Assembly: GCF_000428485.1 (NCBI RefSeq)
Contig: NZ_AUAA01000010.1
Span: forward strand, 51,874 to 115,873
Direction of reading: 5' to 3'
Length of the DNA: 64,000 bases
Source of the DNA: Epilithonimonas tenax DSM 16811
GTDB lineage: Bacteria > Bacteroidota > Bacteroidia > Flavobacteriales > Weeksellaceae
Below the pieces are notes generated by a model, which worked only from the letters and a program-made list of their open reading frames with translations, made no database searches and was not told the DNA's origin. This document shows positions 1-8,641 of this stretch, piece after piece. Every line of letters begins with the position of its first letter. The stretch's first letter is position 1. Position numbers and translations under genes: made by a program.

Positions 1-1
1 T

Positions 2-109
2 TCCACGGAAGAATGGCAAACTAATCCAACATACTGGATCATTGGAGGTGTTGTCCTCATCGTCATCGTGGCAATTGTGGCCATGAGCGGAAGAAAGAAA
101 AACGATTAA
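2..109 (+). CDS. 3' end of an unidentified membrane-anchored protein
   Basis: Frame 2 stays open from the left edge to a TAA at 107-109 and encodes the last 35 residues of a protein. These contain one strongly hydrophobic segment (about residues 12-28 of the fragment, rich in Ile, Val, Gly) followed by a short basic tail, RKKND. That is the pattern of a C-terminal membrane anchor with its tail in the cytoplasm. The family cannot be recognised from so little sequence. A hairpin resembling a terminator lies about 170 bases downstream. Confidence 0.6.
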   Translation, partial: STEEWQTNPTYWIIGGVVLIVIVAIVAMSGRKKND

Positions 110-279
110 AACATAACGAATATCTACTACTATTCACCTTGTCTAATTTTAACGCAAGCTCAAACAAAGATTTTTACTAACTAAGCGTTTTTAAAATAGA
201 CCGATGCGTCAACCTAACCAAGAAATGTAATCTTCTGCAATCGATTACTAATGGCGGAACATCTCTTAAAATATGACAT

Positions 280-302
280 AGCGCTTCTAGGAGCGCTTTT
301 TT
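280..302 (+). terminator. Rho-independent terminator-like hairpin
   Basis: AGCGCT (280-285) and its perfect reverse complement AGCGCT (292-297) enclose a six-base loop and are followed directly by a T run to 302. The hairpin lies between the 3' ends of two convergent genes. It could end the plus-strand gene at the left edge, though the distance of about 170 bases is long. Confidence 0.55.
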
Positions 303-306
303 ATGG

Positions 307-1398
307 TCATTTTGAAGCGGTTTTCTTTCTCAAAACTTCTAAAACTTTCCATCCCAGATCATCTACTTTTTTCAACCCAATGGAAATCAGATATGCCAAG
401 AAAATATTGAGCGGATAAATAATCAGAACCAGCAACCACCAACTCATCGAATCCTTTAGCGGAACAACCAAAAAGTAAATCAAAGAAGAACTCATTCCCT
501 GAGCAAAGTAAAAGAAAATTGCATTTTGCCCAACATTGGTTATGAAATTTGGTTTTGTGATTTTCAATCGGTTATAGAAAACGAAAAGCGTGACCAATGA
601 GAATAGTGTCCAAATAATGTATGGGATTTTGGGTGGGAATTTTTGTTTATTGATTTTATAGAAAATATCGCTTCCGTAATTCCAAAACATCCAAGCCAGC
701 GCAACTGCGACCAATCCGTACAAAACGGGAATCATCTTGGTTGATATTTTTCTGCCTTTCATTCTGTTAGCAATCAGAAAAATGGCCATATAAAATGCGA
801 CGTAACCACCTTGTCCGTTGGGATAATATTGAGGAAATATATTAAATATCAATGTTAAAGCAACACAAATCCCAATAAACCAATTGACGTGTTTTGGGAA
901 AAATCTCAAAATCAAAACGCCTAAAACGGTCAATATATAATACACTTTCAAATACCAAAAACTTCCCATCACCACAGGAAAAGTATCACAGTTGGAATAC
1001 TCGTGCAGGTACCAATTTCCCAAAACCTGCCATTGCGGTTCGGAAGAAATACTGCTCGGCACATATTTGCTTCCGAACGTAGAATAGAAATCCTTCAACC
1101 ATTCAAAAGAAAAAAACGTGAGCCCAAAAACTTTGAAAAAATAATCGATGAAAAACAAAAACGTTACGAAAATCATATACGTGATCTGCAACTTCAGCAA
1201 TCTGTAAAGTGTTTTCTCGATATTATTTCCAGAGGTGATCCCGCTTAATGCATAAAACAGCGCCACGTCAAAAACCAAGGAGAAAACCCGAACTTCTGTC
1301 GGGATGTAAAATTGCCCGCTCCAGAAAGCCGTGTGAATGAATATAATGGAAATGGTCGCCAGTCCTTTGGCAAAATCAATATAGAGATCTCTTTTCAT
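307..1398 (-). CDS. Acyltransferase 3 family integral membrane protein
   Basis: The 363-residue polytopic membrane protein opens with RDLYIDFAKGLATISIIFIHT, read in two parts as an early Asp-Lys-Gly segment and the His at the end of the first membrane helix. This is the signature of the acyltransferase-3 (OafA/NolL-like) family. Roughly ten hydrophobic segments follow. Family members move acetyl or other acyl groups from a cytoplasmic donor to sugars or lipids at the membrane; the substrate here cannot be inferred. The gene stands alone, convergent with the left-edge gene and divergent from mutL. No glycan cluster adjoins it. Confidence 0.75.
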   Translation of the reverse strand: MKRDLYIDFAKGLATISIIFIHTAFWSGQFYIPTEVRVFSLVFDVALFYALSGITSGNNIEKTLYRLLKLQITYMIFVTFLFFIDYFFKVFGLTFFSFEWLKDFYSTFGSKYVPSSISSEPQWQVLGNWYLHEYSNCDTFPVVMGSFWYLKVYYILTVLGVLILRFFPKHVNWFIGICVALTLIFNIFPQYYPNGQGGYVAFYMAIFLIANRMKGRKISTKMIPVLYGLVAVALAWMFWNYGSDIFYKINKQKFPPKIPYIIWTLFSLVTLFVFYNRLKITKPNFITNVGQNAIFFYFAQGMSSSLIYFLVVPLKDSMSWWLLVLIIYPLNIFLAYLISIGLKKVDDLGWKVLEVLRKKTASK

Positions 1399-1460
1399 CG
1401 ATGGGATTAATTATCTAAAAGTCAAAAATATCATATTTTCTTAACAACTTGATGAAAAAT

Positions 1461-1592
1461 ATTGCAAAGGCGTAATTGATAAGTTTCTTGACTCTGAAAA
1501 AATCGCAAAGAAATTTAAACTTTAAAATTTTTATGCCATAAAGACTTGTGACTTTTAAACATTGAATTTTTTTGAATTTTGCGCCTTTGCAT
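1461..1592. repeat. Intergenic inverted-repeat element, GCAAAGGCG family, copy A
   Basis: The arm TTGCAAAGGCGTAATT (from 1462) is matched in inverted orientation by AATTTTGCGCCTTTGCA (about 1575-1591). The AT-rich interior of about 100 bases contains further GCAAAG and ACTTTTAAA words. A second copy with perfect 13-base arms is at 23395-23513. In both cases the TTGCGCCTTTGC arm faces the start of a plus-strand gene, here mutL, whose ATG lies about 75 bases further on. The element fills most of the acyltransferase-mutL gap. Confidence 0.65.
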
Positions 1593-1665
1593 TAATACTT
1601 TTTTACAATTATTTAACTTTTACCACTCGATTCTTATCCTTATTTTTACAAGTTCAATCGTAGAA

Positions 1666-3426
1666 ATGTCAGACATCATTCAGCTTTTACCGGATCACGT
1701 TGCTAATCAGATTGCTGCTGGAGAAGTGGTGCAACGGCCGGCTTCTATCGTGAAGGAACTTTTGGAAAATTCTGTGGACGCAGGCTCCACAAAGATTCAA
1801 CTTATCATTCGTGATGCCGGAAAAAACCTGCTTCAAGTTGTAGACAACGGCATCGGGATGTCTGAGACTGATGCACGACTGGCTTTTGAACGCCATGCCA
1901 CTTCCAAAATCCGCTCAACAGAAGATATTTTCAAGATTGCCACCAAGGGTTTCCGCGGTGAAGCTTTGGCATCCATCGCAGCTGTTGCACAAGTGGAACT
2001 GAAAACCAAGCAGAAAGATTCGCCTGTAGGGACGAATATTTACATCGAAGGTGGACTTTTCCAGTTTCAGGATCCAATCCAAACGGTTGAAGGTTCTAAT
2101 TTTTCTGTCAAAAATTTATTTTATAATGTTCCTGCAAGACGGAAATTCCTTAAAAATGACAATATAGAATTCCGTCATATTATTGATGAATTTCAGCGTG
2201 TTTCCTTAGCCCACGAAAGTATTGAGTTCGAAATGTTCCACAATGACGAGCCGGTTTTCAAACTTAGAAAAGGCGGTCAAATGCAGAGGATCGTGGATGT
2301 TTTCGGGCGGAAGCTGCAGCCGCTTTTGATCCCCATCAAGGAAGATCTTGGCTGGGTACATCTTCACGGTTATGTGGCGAAACCGGAAGGCGCAAAAAAA
2401 ACACGTGGCGAACAGTTTTTCTTCGTCAATGGCAGATTTTTCCGAAGTGCCTATCTCAGCAAAGCTGTCCAGGAAGCGTTTGAAGGACTTTTACAGCCTG
2501 GTTACATCCCATCTTTTTTTCTTTATCTGGAAATGGATCCGGAGAAAATTGATGTTAATATTCATCCTCAGAAAACAGAAGTTAAGTTTGAAGATGAAGC
2601 TCTGATTTTCGCTCTGGTGAGATCTACGATCAAACGTTCTTTGGGAATTTACAATGTGGCGCCAAGCCTGGATTTTGAAAGAGATCCGAAGATGGAAGCG
2701 TTTTTTGCACCCAGTAAAAGTAATTACAGTTCGCCATCACCTTCTGCCATTAATGTTGATCGGGATTTCAATCCTTTTTATGTAGAAAAAACGACGGATG
2801 AAGAGCGGATCAATCTGGCCGAACTTTATCAGGCAACAGAAGCGGCACCATCCAAAATCAATCTTTTTGAAGATGATGATCTGGACGAAGATCTGTTCCG
2901 ATTGCCAAACGGCTATTGGCTTCTGAACAAAGACGGACAAACTTATATGCTGGATCTTGGGAGAATGCACCGCGTGATTATGTCTTCTCATCAGGAAAAT
3001 CTACCCACGAAAAAAGCGGGTCAAAGTTTGCTGTTTTCTTTGGAATATCACTTAAACGAAATCGAAAAAAACAAATACAAATCCATCAAAAAATACCTGC
3101 CGGATTTTGGTTTTGAAATGACCTTGGCTCAGGAAAATGTTCTAAGAATCGAGACTGTTCCAGAAGCCTTGAAAGAATCTCAAGTCATCAAATTTCTGGA
3201 AAAAATCTTCGAAGTTCTGGAATACCGAACCGAAGACGAGTTCTCCAAATATTTTGAATATCAATGGATTAAATTAAAAACAAAATCTAAATTTGATTTC
3301 ATTTATAAGACTGAAGTCGAGCAATTAGTCAAAGATTTCATTGATCTTGGATTCCCGCAATATACCGTGAATGGTAAAAAATGTTGGATGGAAGTTCCGT
3401 TTGACGATTTTAAAAATAAATTTTAA
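1666..3426 (+). CDS. mutL: DNA mismatch repair protein MutL
   Basis: MutL couples MutS mismatch recognition to strand removal. The start is ATG 1666, because the family's conserved N terminus (SDIIQLLPDHVANQIAAGEV) begins there; an in-frame TTG at 1579 would add a non-conserved leader. The GHKL ATPase motifs are clear: KELLENSVDAG, DNGIGM and GFRGEALASI within the first about 105 residues. At 586 residues the length is normal. The C-terminal dimerisation domain has DLGRMHRV where endonuclease-type MutL proteins have DQHAxHER, so the metal-binding nicking motif appears to be missing. The rhomboid gene follows after three bases, indicating an operon. Confidence 0.95.
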   Translation: MSDIIQLLPDHVANQIAAGEVVQRPASIVKELLENSVDAGSTKIQLIIRDAGKNLLQVVDNGIGMSETDARLAFERHATSKIRSTEDIFKIATKGFRGEALASIAAVAQVELKTKQKDSPVGTNIYIEGGLFQFQDPIQTVEGSNFSVKNLFYNVPARRKFLKNDNIEFRHIIDEFQRVSLAHESIEFEMFHNDEPVFKLRKGGQMQRIVDVFGRKLQPLLIPIKEDLGWVHLHGYVAKPEGAKKTRGEQFFFVNGRFFRSAYLSKAVQEAFEGLLQPGYIPSFFLYLEMDPEKIDVNIHPQKTEVKFEDEALIFALVRSTIKRSLGIYNVAPSLDFERDPKMEAFFAPSKSNYSSPSPSAINVDRDFNPFYVEKTTDEERINLAELYQATEAAPSKINLFEDDDLDEDLFRLPNGYWLLNKDGQTYMLDLGRMHRVIMSSHQENLPTKKAGQSLLFSLEYHLNEIEKNKYKSIKKYLPDFGFEMTLAQENVLRIETVPEALKESQVIKFLEKIFEVLEYRTEDEFSKYFEYQWIKLKTKSKFDFIYKTEVEQLVKDFIDLGFPQYTVNGKKCWMEVPFDDFKNKF

Positions 3427-3429
3427 ATT

Positions 3430-4173
3430 ATGTTCCCTCAAATAACACCCGTGACGCGAAATATCATCATCCTTAATGTAGTATTTTTCGCCGCTACTTT
3501 TTTGCTTGGAAATCTTAACCTTGAAGCCTTACTGGCTGGATATTTTCCATTGTCTCCCAATTTCAGATCATGGCAGATCATCACACATATGTTTATGCAT
3601 GGCAGCATTATGCATATTGTTTTTAATATGTTTACGCTTTACAGTTTCGGACCGGTTTTGGAGCAGGTTTTGGGACAGAAAAAATTTATCATTCTTTATT
3701 TTGCTGCAGGTTTGGGCGGTTTTGTTTTGTATAATGTTTGGAATTATTATGAAGTAAGTCAACTGACAAGTTTCCTGAATAGTCAGGCCTACGACATCCG
3801 CGAGATTTATAAATACGCCGACAATCATTATGCTGGAGAAATGCCGATCACGTCAAACTCTGAAGCCGTAAGAGATGCGGCGCAAAAGCTCTTCATCATT
3901 CTGAAAACGCCAATGGTGGGTGCTTCTGGCGCTATTTTCGGTGTGATCGCTGCCTTTTCAACCTTGTTTCCTGATGCCAAGTTGATGTTTATGTTCATCC
4001 CTTTCCCTATCAAGGCGAAGTATCTGACACCCATTATCATTGCGGCTTCTATATTCTTAGGATTCGGACAGTTCAGTGGTGACAATATTGCTCATTTTGC
4101 GCATCTTGGCGGTGCTTTGATTGGTTTCCTATATATTTGGAACTGGAAAAAATACAGAGACAGAATCCAATAA
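3430..4173 (+). CDS. Rhomboid family intramembrane serine protease
   Basis: Rhomboids cleave transmembrane proteins inside the bilayer using a Ser-His dyad. The 247-residue protein has about six hydrophobic helices, the catalytic GASG at residues 164-167 (Ser166) and the partner His225 in AHFAHLGG. The helix-2 motif MHIVFN supplies the oxyanion His/Asn (H62, N66). About 50 polar residues (105-160) are inserted before the catalytic helix; such insertions are seen in Bacteroidota rhomboids. The gene starts three bases after mutL and is probably cotranscribed with it. The substrate is unknown. Confidence 0.92.
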   Translation: MFPQITPVTRNIIILNVVFFAATFLLGNLNLEALLAGYFPLSPNFRSWQIITHMFMHGSIMHIVFNMFTLYSFGPVLEQVLGQKKFIILYFAAGLGGFVLYNVWNYYEVSQLTSFLNSQAYDIREIYKYADNHYAGEMPITSNSEAVRDAAQKLFIILKTPMVGASGAIFGVIAAFSTLFPDAKLMFMFIPFPIKAKYLTPIIIAASIFLGFGQFSGDNIAHFAHLGGALIGFLYIWNWKKYRDRIQ

Positions 4174-4182
4174 ATGGGACAA

Positions 4183-4222
4183 TCCTCACCCTAAATCCCT
4201 CTCCAAGGGAGAGGGACTTGCA
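4183..4222. repeat. REP-like palindrome (CCCTCTCC/GGAGAGGG)
   Basis: TCCCTCTCC (4196-4204), a three-base loop and GGAGAGGGA (4208-4216) form a perfect nine-base-pair stem, flanked by CCTCACCCTAAA and ACTTGC. Sequences of this type are scattered between genes in many bacterial genomes; when read through they give the peptide LNPSPRERDL. Here the element sits ten bases after the rhomboid stop codon. Confidence 0.7.
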
Positions 4223-4255
4223 ACGTAAGTACAAACTTATATTTCAAAAATTAAA

Positions 4256-5236
4256 ATGGGAATTATCCGACTTGTTTCAACTATTTTTCATCTTGTCATT
4301 ATTGTTCTCTTATTCGGAACGGTGATGAACGCTTACATTCCGCCAAGTGCTTTTGGGATGCTGAATCTGTTGTCATTGGGATTTCCAATTTTGATGATTC
4401 TAAATATTTTACTGCTAATATTCTGGATCGTAAGCTGGAAAAAACGGGCAGCCGTTTTCCTTGTTCTGTCTTTATTTTTTATCATTCCCACAAGACGCTG
4501 GATCAACTATACGCAGACAAAAAAAGAAAAATCAAATCTCAAAGTCATTTCTCTGAACGGAAAATCTGGTAAGTTTGGCGACGAAAATATTTACAGCTTT
4601 CTTAATCGGCAGAACGCCGATGTAGTCATGACTCAAGAATATAAAAGCGCAGAAAACCTGAAAGGATTTGAATATGCTGAAAGACGATTTCCGGTTGTAA
4701 AAATCCAATCCAGATTTCCGATCTTGGAAAGCGGTCTGGTAGAAACCGATGCAAGAAACGGACGCTGTATTTATGCAGACATAAAAATAAATGGAAAAAT
4801 AATCCGCTTCGTGAATGTCTATATGGAACCATTTTATCTGGACAAAACGATGGTAAAACCAAGTAAAGACATGAATGTGAATGAGGAAAAAGCAAAGAAC
4901 ATTATCCATAAACTCGTTCCAACTTTCCGAAAACACCAAAGTCAAATAGCGCCTATCAAGGGATTTTTGGACAGTTCGCCTTATCCAATTATTCTTGCCG
5001 GCGACTTCAACTCTGTTCCAAATTCTTATGAATATTATACCTTGTCCGAAAATCTGGAAGACACTTTCCTGAAAGTCGGAAAAGGAAGCGGAACTAGTTT
5101 CCACGATTTCAAATTCCCAATCAAAATCGATCATATTTTTGCCTCAAAATCAATCACGCCAATCAGTTACAAGGTTGACAGAGGTGTGAAAATTTCTGAC
5201 CATTTTCCTGTGATCGCAGAATTCCTAATCGATTAA
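4256..5236 (+). CDS. Membrane-anchored endonuclease/exonuclease/phosphatase (EEP) family protein
   Basis: The first about 90 residues contain two or three hydrophobic helices. The rest is an EEP-fold domain with NGKSG near its start, MTQEYK (metal-binding Glu), ILAGDFNSVPNS (catalytic Asp/Asn), KIDHIF and ISDHFPV at the end. These match the metal-dependent phosphoesterase core shared by DNase I-like nucleases and phosphodiesterases. The catalytic domain is probably extracytoplasmic. A homologue beside mutL and rhomboid is common in flavobacteria. The substrate (nucleic acid, phosphoinositide-like or other phosphodiester) is not known. Confidence 0.85.
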   Translation: MGIIRLVSTIFHLVIIVLLFGTVMNAYIPPSAFGMLNLLSLGFPILMILNILLLIFWIVSWKKRAAVFLVLSLFFIIPTRRWINYTQTKKEKSNLKVISLNGKSGKFGDENIYSFLNRQNADVVMTQEYKSAENLKGFEYAERRFPVVKIQSRFPILESGLVETDARNGRCIYADIKINGKIIRFVNVYMEPFYLDKTMVKPSKDMNVNEEKAKNIIHKLVPTFRKHQSQIAPIKGFLDSSPYPIILAGDFNSVPNSYEYYTLSENLEDTFLKVGKGSGTSFHDFKFPIKIDHIFASKSITPISYKVDRGVKISDHFPVIAEFLID

Positions 5237-5247
5237 AATTAATTAAA

Positions 5248-5598
5248 ATGATGAAGATAATATTAATCCCAAGCGTGGTGTTGTTAATCATAAGTTGTTC
5301 CAAAGAAACGCCGGTTTTGAATACTTCCGACAATCTGGATGCTGCTCCAAAAATCACTTATGACACAGTAGCGATAGATTCCTTCGGTCCTGGTGCAACT
5401 TCGGAAGCTGTGATGGCAAAAATCAATGCAGTCGCCATCAAAAAAGAACAAGACAGCTTAGCCAAAATCGCAAAAGCCGAGCAGGAAAAGTTGGACAAAG
5501 AAAAAGCGAGACTGGAAGCAGAAAAAGCCAAAGAAAACAAGAAAGAAACAAAACCGGAACTGAAACCCGAACAAACAACACCAAGCACAAATCCATAA
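5248..5598 (+). CDS. Small lipoprotein with charged coiled-coil region
   Basis: This 116-residue protein begins with a lipoprotein signal ending LLIISCSKE, with the lipobox Cys near residue 17. The C-terminal half is a highly charged Lys/Glu/Ala helix, likely coiled coil, ending in a Pro/Thr-rich tail. Two consecutive ATGs (5248 and 5251) are possible starts. The gene begins 11 bases after the EEP gene, so it probably ends the mutL operon, and a strong terminator follows. No domain is recognised. Confidence 0.75.
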   Translation: MMKIILIPSVVLLIISCSKETPVLNTSDNLDAAPKITYDTVAIDSFGPGATSEAVMAKINAVAIKKEQDSLAKIAKAEQEKLDKEKARLEAEKAKENKKETKPELKPEQTTPSTNP

Positions 5599-5600
5599 AA

Positions 5601-5629
5601 AAACCCATCAGATCAAGTCTGATGGGTTT
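5601..5629. terminator. Bidirectional terminator between lipoprotein and SOD genes
   Basis: AAACCCATCAGA (5601-5612) and TCTGATGGGTTT (5618-5629) form a perfect 12-base-pair stem with loop TCAAG. It has A-rich sequence on the left and T-rich sequence on the right. It lies between convergent genes and can serve both strands. Confidence 0.9.
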
Positions 5630-5651
5630 CTCAATATAATTCTATGAAAAA

Positions 5652-6248
5652 TTATTTATTGTAAAGTTCTTCCACTTTATCCCAATTGATCACATCAAAA
5701 AACGCAGTCACATAGTCCGGCCTTCTGTTCTGATAATTAAGGTAATAAGCGTGCTCCCAAACATCCAATCCAAGAATTGGCGTTCCTTGTACATCTGCAA
5801 TAGGCATCAATGGATTATCCTGATTTGGTGTTGAAGAAACAACTACAGACCCATCAGAATTTTTCACCAACCAAGCCCAACCGGAACCAAATCTCGTTTT
5901 AGCAGCAGTAGAAAAATCATCTTTGAATTTATCAAAACCACCGATTTTTTCGATTTCAGCTTTTACATTCCCTACTGGTTCTTTGCTGCCGCCTGGCGTC
6001 AAAAGTTCCCAGAAAAGTGAGTGGTTGTAATGGCCGCCACCGTTATTTCTTACCGCTGGTTTATCAGTGCCTGTTTTTTGGATGTCTTCAAGAGATTTCC
6101 CCTCAAGGTCTGTACCTGCGATGGCATTATTAAGATTGTCCACATACGCTTGGTGGTGTTTTGAGTGGTGGATTTCCATTGTTTTAGCATCGATGGTTTG
6201 TTCCAACGCATCGTACGCATAACTAAGTTTTGGTAATTCGAATGACAT
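5652..6248 (-). CDS. Superoxide dismutase, Fe/Mn family
   Basis: The enzyme disproportionates superoxide to oxygen and hydrogen peroxide. All four metal ligands are visible in the 198 residues: His27 (MEIHHSKHH), His76 ([10 protein letters not shown]), and Asp162 and His166 in LDVWEHAYY. The outer-sphere Gln lies in NQDNPLM (Gln143), the position used by Mn-type enzymes, so Mn or cambialistic use is more likely than strictly Fe; this is inference. No signal peptide is present, so it is cytoplasmic. It is monocistronic with its own promoter at 6283-6314. Confidence 0.96.
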   Translation of the reverse strand: MSFELPKLSYAYDALEQTIDAKTMEIHHSKHHQAYVDNLNNAIAGTDLEGKSLEDIQKTGTDKPAVRNNGGGHYNHSLFWELLTPGGSKEPVGNVKAEIEKIGGFDKFKDDFSTAAKTRFGSGWAWLVKNSDGSVVVSSTPNQDNPLMPIADVQGTPILGLDVWEHAYYLNYQNRRPDYVTAFFDVINWDKVEELYNK

Positions 6249-6282
6249 AGTTTGGTATTTATCTGTTAATAAATGAATGGTT

Positions 6283-6314
6283 CAAAAATAGTCAATTATT
6301 ATTCCAAGAAGCAA
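6283..6314 (-). promoter_or_regulatory. Bacteroidota-type promoter of the superoxide dismutase gene
   Basis: Read on the minus strand, TATTTTTG (6290 to 6283) matches the -7 consensus TAnnTTTG. A TTG (6314 to 6312) lies 21 bases upstream of it, within the 17-23 base spacing described for Flavobacterium. The predicted transcript would have an untranslated leader of roughly 30 bases before the ATG at 6248. Confidence 0.6.
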
Positions 6315-6420
6315 GAATTATACTTATTTTATAAATATTTAACATCGAAAAATATAATAAAATTTGCCGTAACTTTGACGCATTCTAAATAATCAAGTAC
6401 TTTTATTAACTTAATTATTT

Positions 6421-6505
6421 GGGCAGCTTTATCCGTCCTCCGTTCCCAATCTTTTTGCCAAAGCTTTTCCAGCCACAAAAAGGATTTCCACTCAGGCCGG
6501 GCTGC
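6421..6505 (+). repeat. Structured intergenic repeat, GGGCAGC...GGGCTGC family, copy 1
   Basis: The 85-base element starts GGGCAGCTTTATCCG and ends CCGGGCTGC. The terminal GCAGC can pair with the terminal GCTGC, and AATCTTTTTG can pair with CAAAAAGGATT with one bulged base. A second copy in opposite orientation is at 61789-61893: the outer arms are about 85-90 percent identical by eye and the centres are unrelated. It lies in the 327-base SOD-sufS gap, whose other contents are the SOD promoter and the ATCTAA tract before sufS. Confidence 0.75.
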
Positions 6506-6533
6506 AGATTCAACGTTTTAAACATTGGATTTT

Positions 6534-6574
6534 TAATCTAACATCTAATTTCTAACATCTAATATCTACATCTA
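6534..6574 (+). repeat. Degenerate ATCTAA direct-repeat tract upstream of sufS
   Basis: Units of the form TCTAACATCTAAT occur two and a half times, ending at the sufS start codon, so the tract occupies the expected ribosome-binding region. No GGAGG-like sequence is seen, which is normal for Bacteroidota, where AT-rich leaders are typical. Tracts like this can change length by slippage. Confidence 0.55.
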
Positions 6575-6575
6575 A

Positions 6576-7796
6576 ATGGTCGATATCAATCATATAAGAG
6601 CCCAATTCCCAATCCTGAACCAAGAAGTCAATGGCAAACCATTAGTTTATTTGGACAATGCCGCCACTTCCCAAAAACCGATTTCAGTCATCAAAACTTG
6701 GGAAAAATATTATGAAACCATCAACGCCAACGTTCACCGTGGCATCCACACTTTGAGTCAATTGGCAACGGAAGAAATGGAACTATCCAGACAGAAAATC
6801 CAGCGCTTCATCAATGCAAAACACGACTACGAAGTCATCTTCACCAAAGGAACTACGGAAGGTATCAACCTTGTGGCTTATGCTTTGACCAATCAAATCC
6901 AGCCAAACGACGAAATCATTATTTCTTATTTGGAACACCATTCCAACATCGTTCCGTGGCAAATGCTTTGCGAAAGAACAGGCGCCAAACTTCGCGTCAT
7001 TCCAATGGATGAAAACGGAATCCTCCAAATCGATGTTTTGGAAGAATGGCTGAACGAAACAACGAAAATTGTTTCCGTAAATCAGGTTTCTAATGCTTTG
7101 GGAATCGTAAATCCAATCGAAAAAATCATTGAAAAAACAAGACGACTTTCCAACGCTTACGTTTTGATTGACGGCGCTCAATCTGCACCTCATTTCAAAA
7201 TCGATGTTCAGAAATTGGATTGTGATTTCTTCGTATTCTCCGGACACAAGATGTACGCGCCAATGGGAACAGGAATCCTGTACGGGAAAGAATCCGTGTT
7301 GGAAAATCTTCATCCTTTCCACGGCGGTGGCGAGATGATTGCAGTCTGCAGTTTCGAGAAAACCACTTACGCAGGTCTGCCTTTCAAATTCGAGGCGGGA
7401 ACGCCCAATGTTGGTGGAAATATTGCGCTTGGCGCAGCTGTAGATTTCATTGAAAATATCGGTCATGAAAATCTTCAAAACCACGAGAACGACCTTCTAA
7501 ATTACGCTCAGAAAAAACTTCTGGAATTAGACGGAATTAAAATCTATGGCGAAAAAGCCAACAGAACTGGCGTCGTTTCTTTCAACTTGGAAGGTGCAGG
7601 AATTGCCTCTGACACAGGAATGATTCTCGACAAACTGGGAATTGCTGTGAGAACCGGACATCATTGTACCCAACCGATTATGGATTTCTTCAACATTGCA
7701 GGAACCGTACGCGCAAGTTTTGCAGCTTACAATACTTTGGAAGAAATTGATATTTTGGTTGAAGGCGTGAAAAAAGCGCAGAGAATGTTGCTGTAA
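6576..7796 (+). CDS. sufS: Cysteine desulfurase SufS (group II, PLP-dependent)
   Basis: SufS removes sulfur from L-cysteine as a persulfide for iron-sulfur cluster assembly. The 406 residues show the PLP-binding Lys225 in SGHKMYAP, the Asp-Gly-Ala-Gln cofactor region (IDGAQSAPH, residues 198-206) and the persulfide-carrying Cys364 in RTGHHCTQP. The short RTGHHC loop places it in the SufS group rather than IscS. The other suf genes are not adjacent in this window. Its stop is three bases from the convergent lipoprotein gene. Confidence 0.95.
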   Translation: MVDINHIRAQFPILNQEVNGKPLVYLDNAATSQKPISVIKTWEKYYETINANVHRGIHTLSQLATEEMELSRQKIQRFINAKHDYEVIFTKGTTEGINLVAYALTNQIQPNDEIIISYLEHHSNIVPWQMLCERTGAKLRVIPMDENGILQIDVLEEWLNETTKIVSVNQVSNALGIVNPIEKIIEKTRRLSNAYVLIDGAQSAPHFKIDVQKLDCDFFVFSGHKMYAPMGTGILYGKESVLENLHPFHGGGEMIAVCSFEKTTYAGLPFKFEAGTPNVGGNIALGAAVDFIENIGHENLQNHENDLLNYAQKKLLELDGIKIYGEKANRTGVVSFNLEGAGIASDTGMILDKLGIAVRTGHHCTQPIMDFFNIAGTVRASFAAYNTLEEIDILVEGVKKAQRMLL

Positions 7797-7799
7797 AGA

Positions 7800-8501
7800 T
7801 TAACTAATCATCATCCTGACTGATTTTATCTTTCTCCATTTTTTATCTCGAAATTCATAAATAGCAGTTTCGGAAAATGTACTGAGTGGACCAGAATAAG
7901 TTGAATAAGAAAAAATCACTAGTTTTTTATCTGTGGTAAATAATGGCTTATCCACATGTAATATCGGTGTATATTTTCTAATGAAGTTATAATACTTCTG
8001 GTCACTTTGTTTTGCAAATTCTTTTGCAGCAACCATATTTATTTTCTTTAGAGAATCTGTTATTTTAACTGCATTTTTCGTGGATTTTTCGTTTTCTGTT
8101 TTTAATGAATCGGAATCAAGAACTTTTTGCTTGAAAAATTTTTTATCAATCAAATAATCCCTATTGTCATTAATTTGCTTTCTAATAAATATCCAATCTT
8201 CTTTTGAAATCAAAGAATCAAGTTCCTTGGGTGAAACCATTCGTAGATTTTTTTCATTTAAAATCAATGAATCTTTTGTCAAATTATCACCAATATATTT
8301 TGTAAAATTTATATCGCTTAGCAAATCTTCTTTTTGATTGGGTTCTTGATTTAATAAAAAACTTTGAATGAAGATGTTAATCTCTTCATTATTAAAAACA
8401 TCTAATTTCTCTAAATCGAAATTTTCTAAAGTTTGTTTTTCAGTACTTTTCCCACACGAAATCAAGATGAACAAAATAATTGCAAAATACTTCTTCAGCA
8501 C
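7800..8501 (-). CDS. Uncharacterised lipoprotein
   Basis: The 233-residue protein has an N-terminal lipoprotein signal ending FILISCGKS, with the acylated Cys near residue 16. The rest is polar and Lys/Asn/Asp-rich, with no domain I recognise; it ends in a compact segment YEFRDKKWRKIKSVRMMIS. It resembles the many lineage-specific flavobacterial lipoproteins of unknown role. AT-rich composition suggests it evolves fast or was acquired relatively recently. Confidence 0.7.
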   Translation of the reverse strand: MLKKYFAIILFILISCGKSTEKQTLENFDLEKLDVFNNEEINIFIQSFLLNQEPNQKEDLLSDINFTKYIGDNLTKDSLILNEKNLRMVSPKELDSLISKEDWIFIRKQINDNRDYLIDKKFFKQKVLDSDSLKTENEKSTKNAVKITDSLKKINMVAAKEFAKQSDQKYYNFIRKYTPILHVDKPLFTTDKKLVIFSYSTYSGPLSTFSETAIYEFRDKKWRKIKSVRMMIS

Positions 8502-8641
8502 TAAAATTTAATTAAAGAACGAAATATGACAAATTGTATTGCTTTTCCTAATGGCACATCTCTTGCGAATTGATAGATTCGTTTAAAACAGTATTGTTTC
8601 TCTGTGAAAAAAGAGGAATGATTTTTATATCAATTAAGATT

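Noticed and set aside
236..248. TGCAATCGATTAC, a near copy of the susC operator palindrome
   Set aside because: It matches only in part, no gene start follows within a useful distance, and a single near match is expected by chance in 64 kb of AT-rich DNA.
1579..1665. Upstream extension of the mutL frame from TTG 1579
   Set aside because: The extra 29 residues are not part of the MutL family and lie inside and next to the repeat element; ATG 1666 matches the conserved N terminus.
4532..5134. 200-codon minus-strand frame inside the EEP gene
   Set aside because: It is a shadow of the plus-strand gene, which has clear catalytic motifs.
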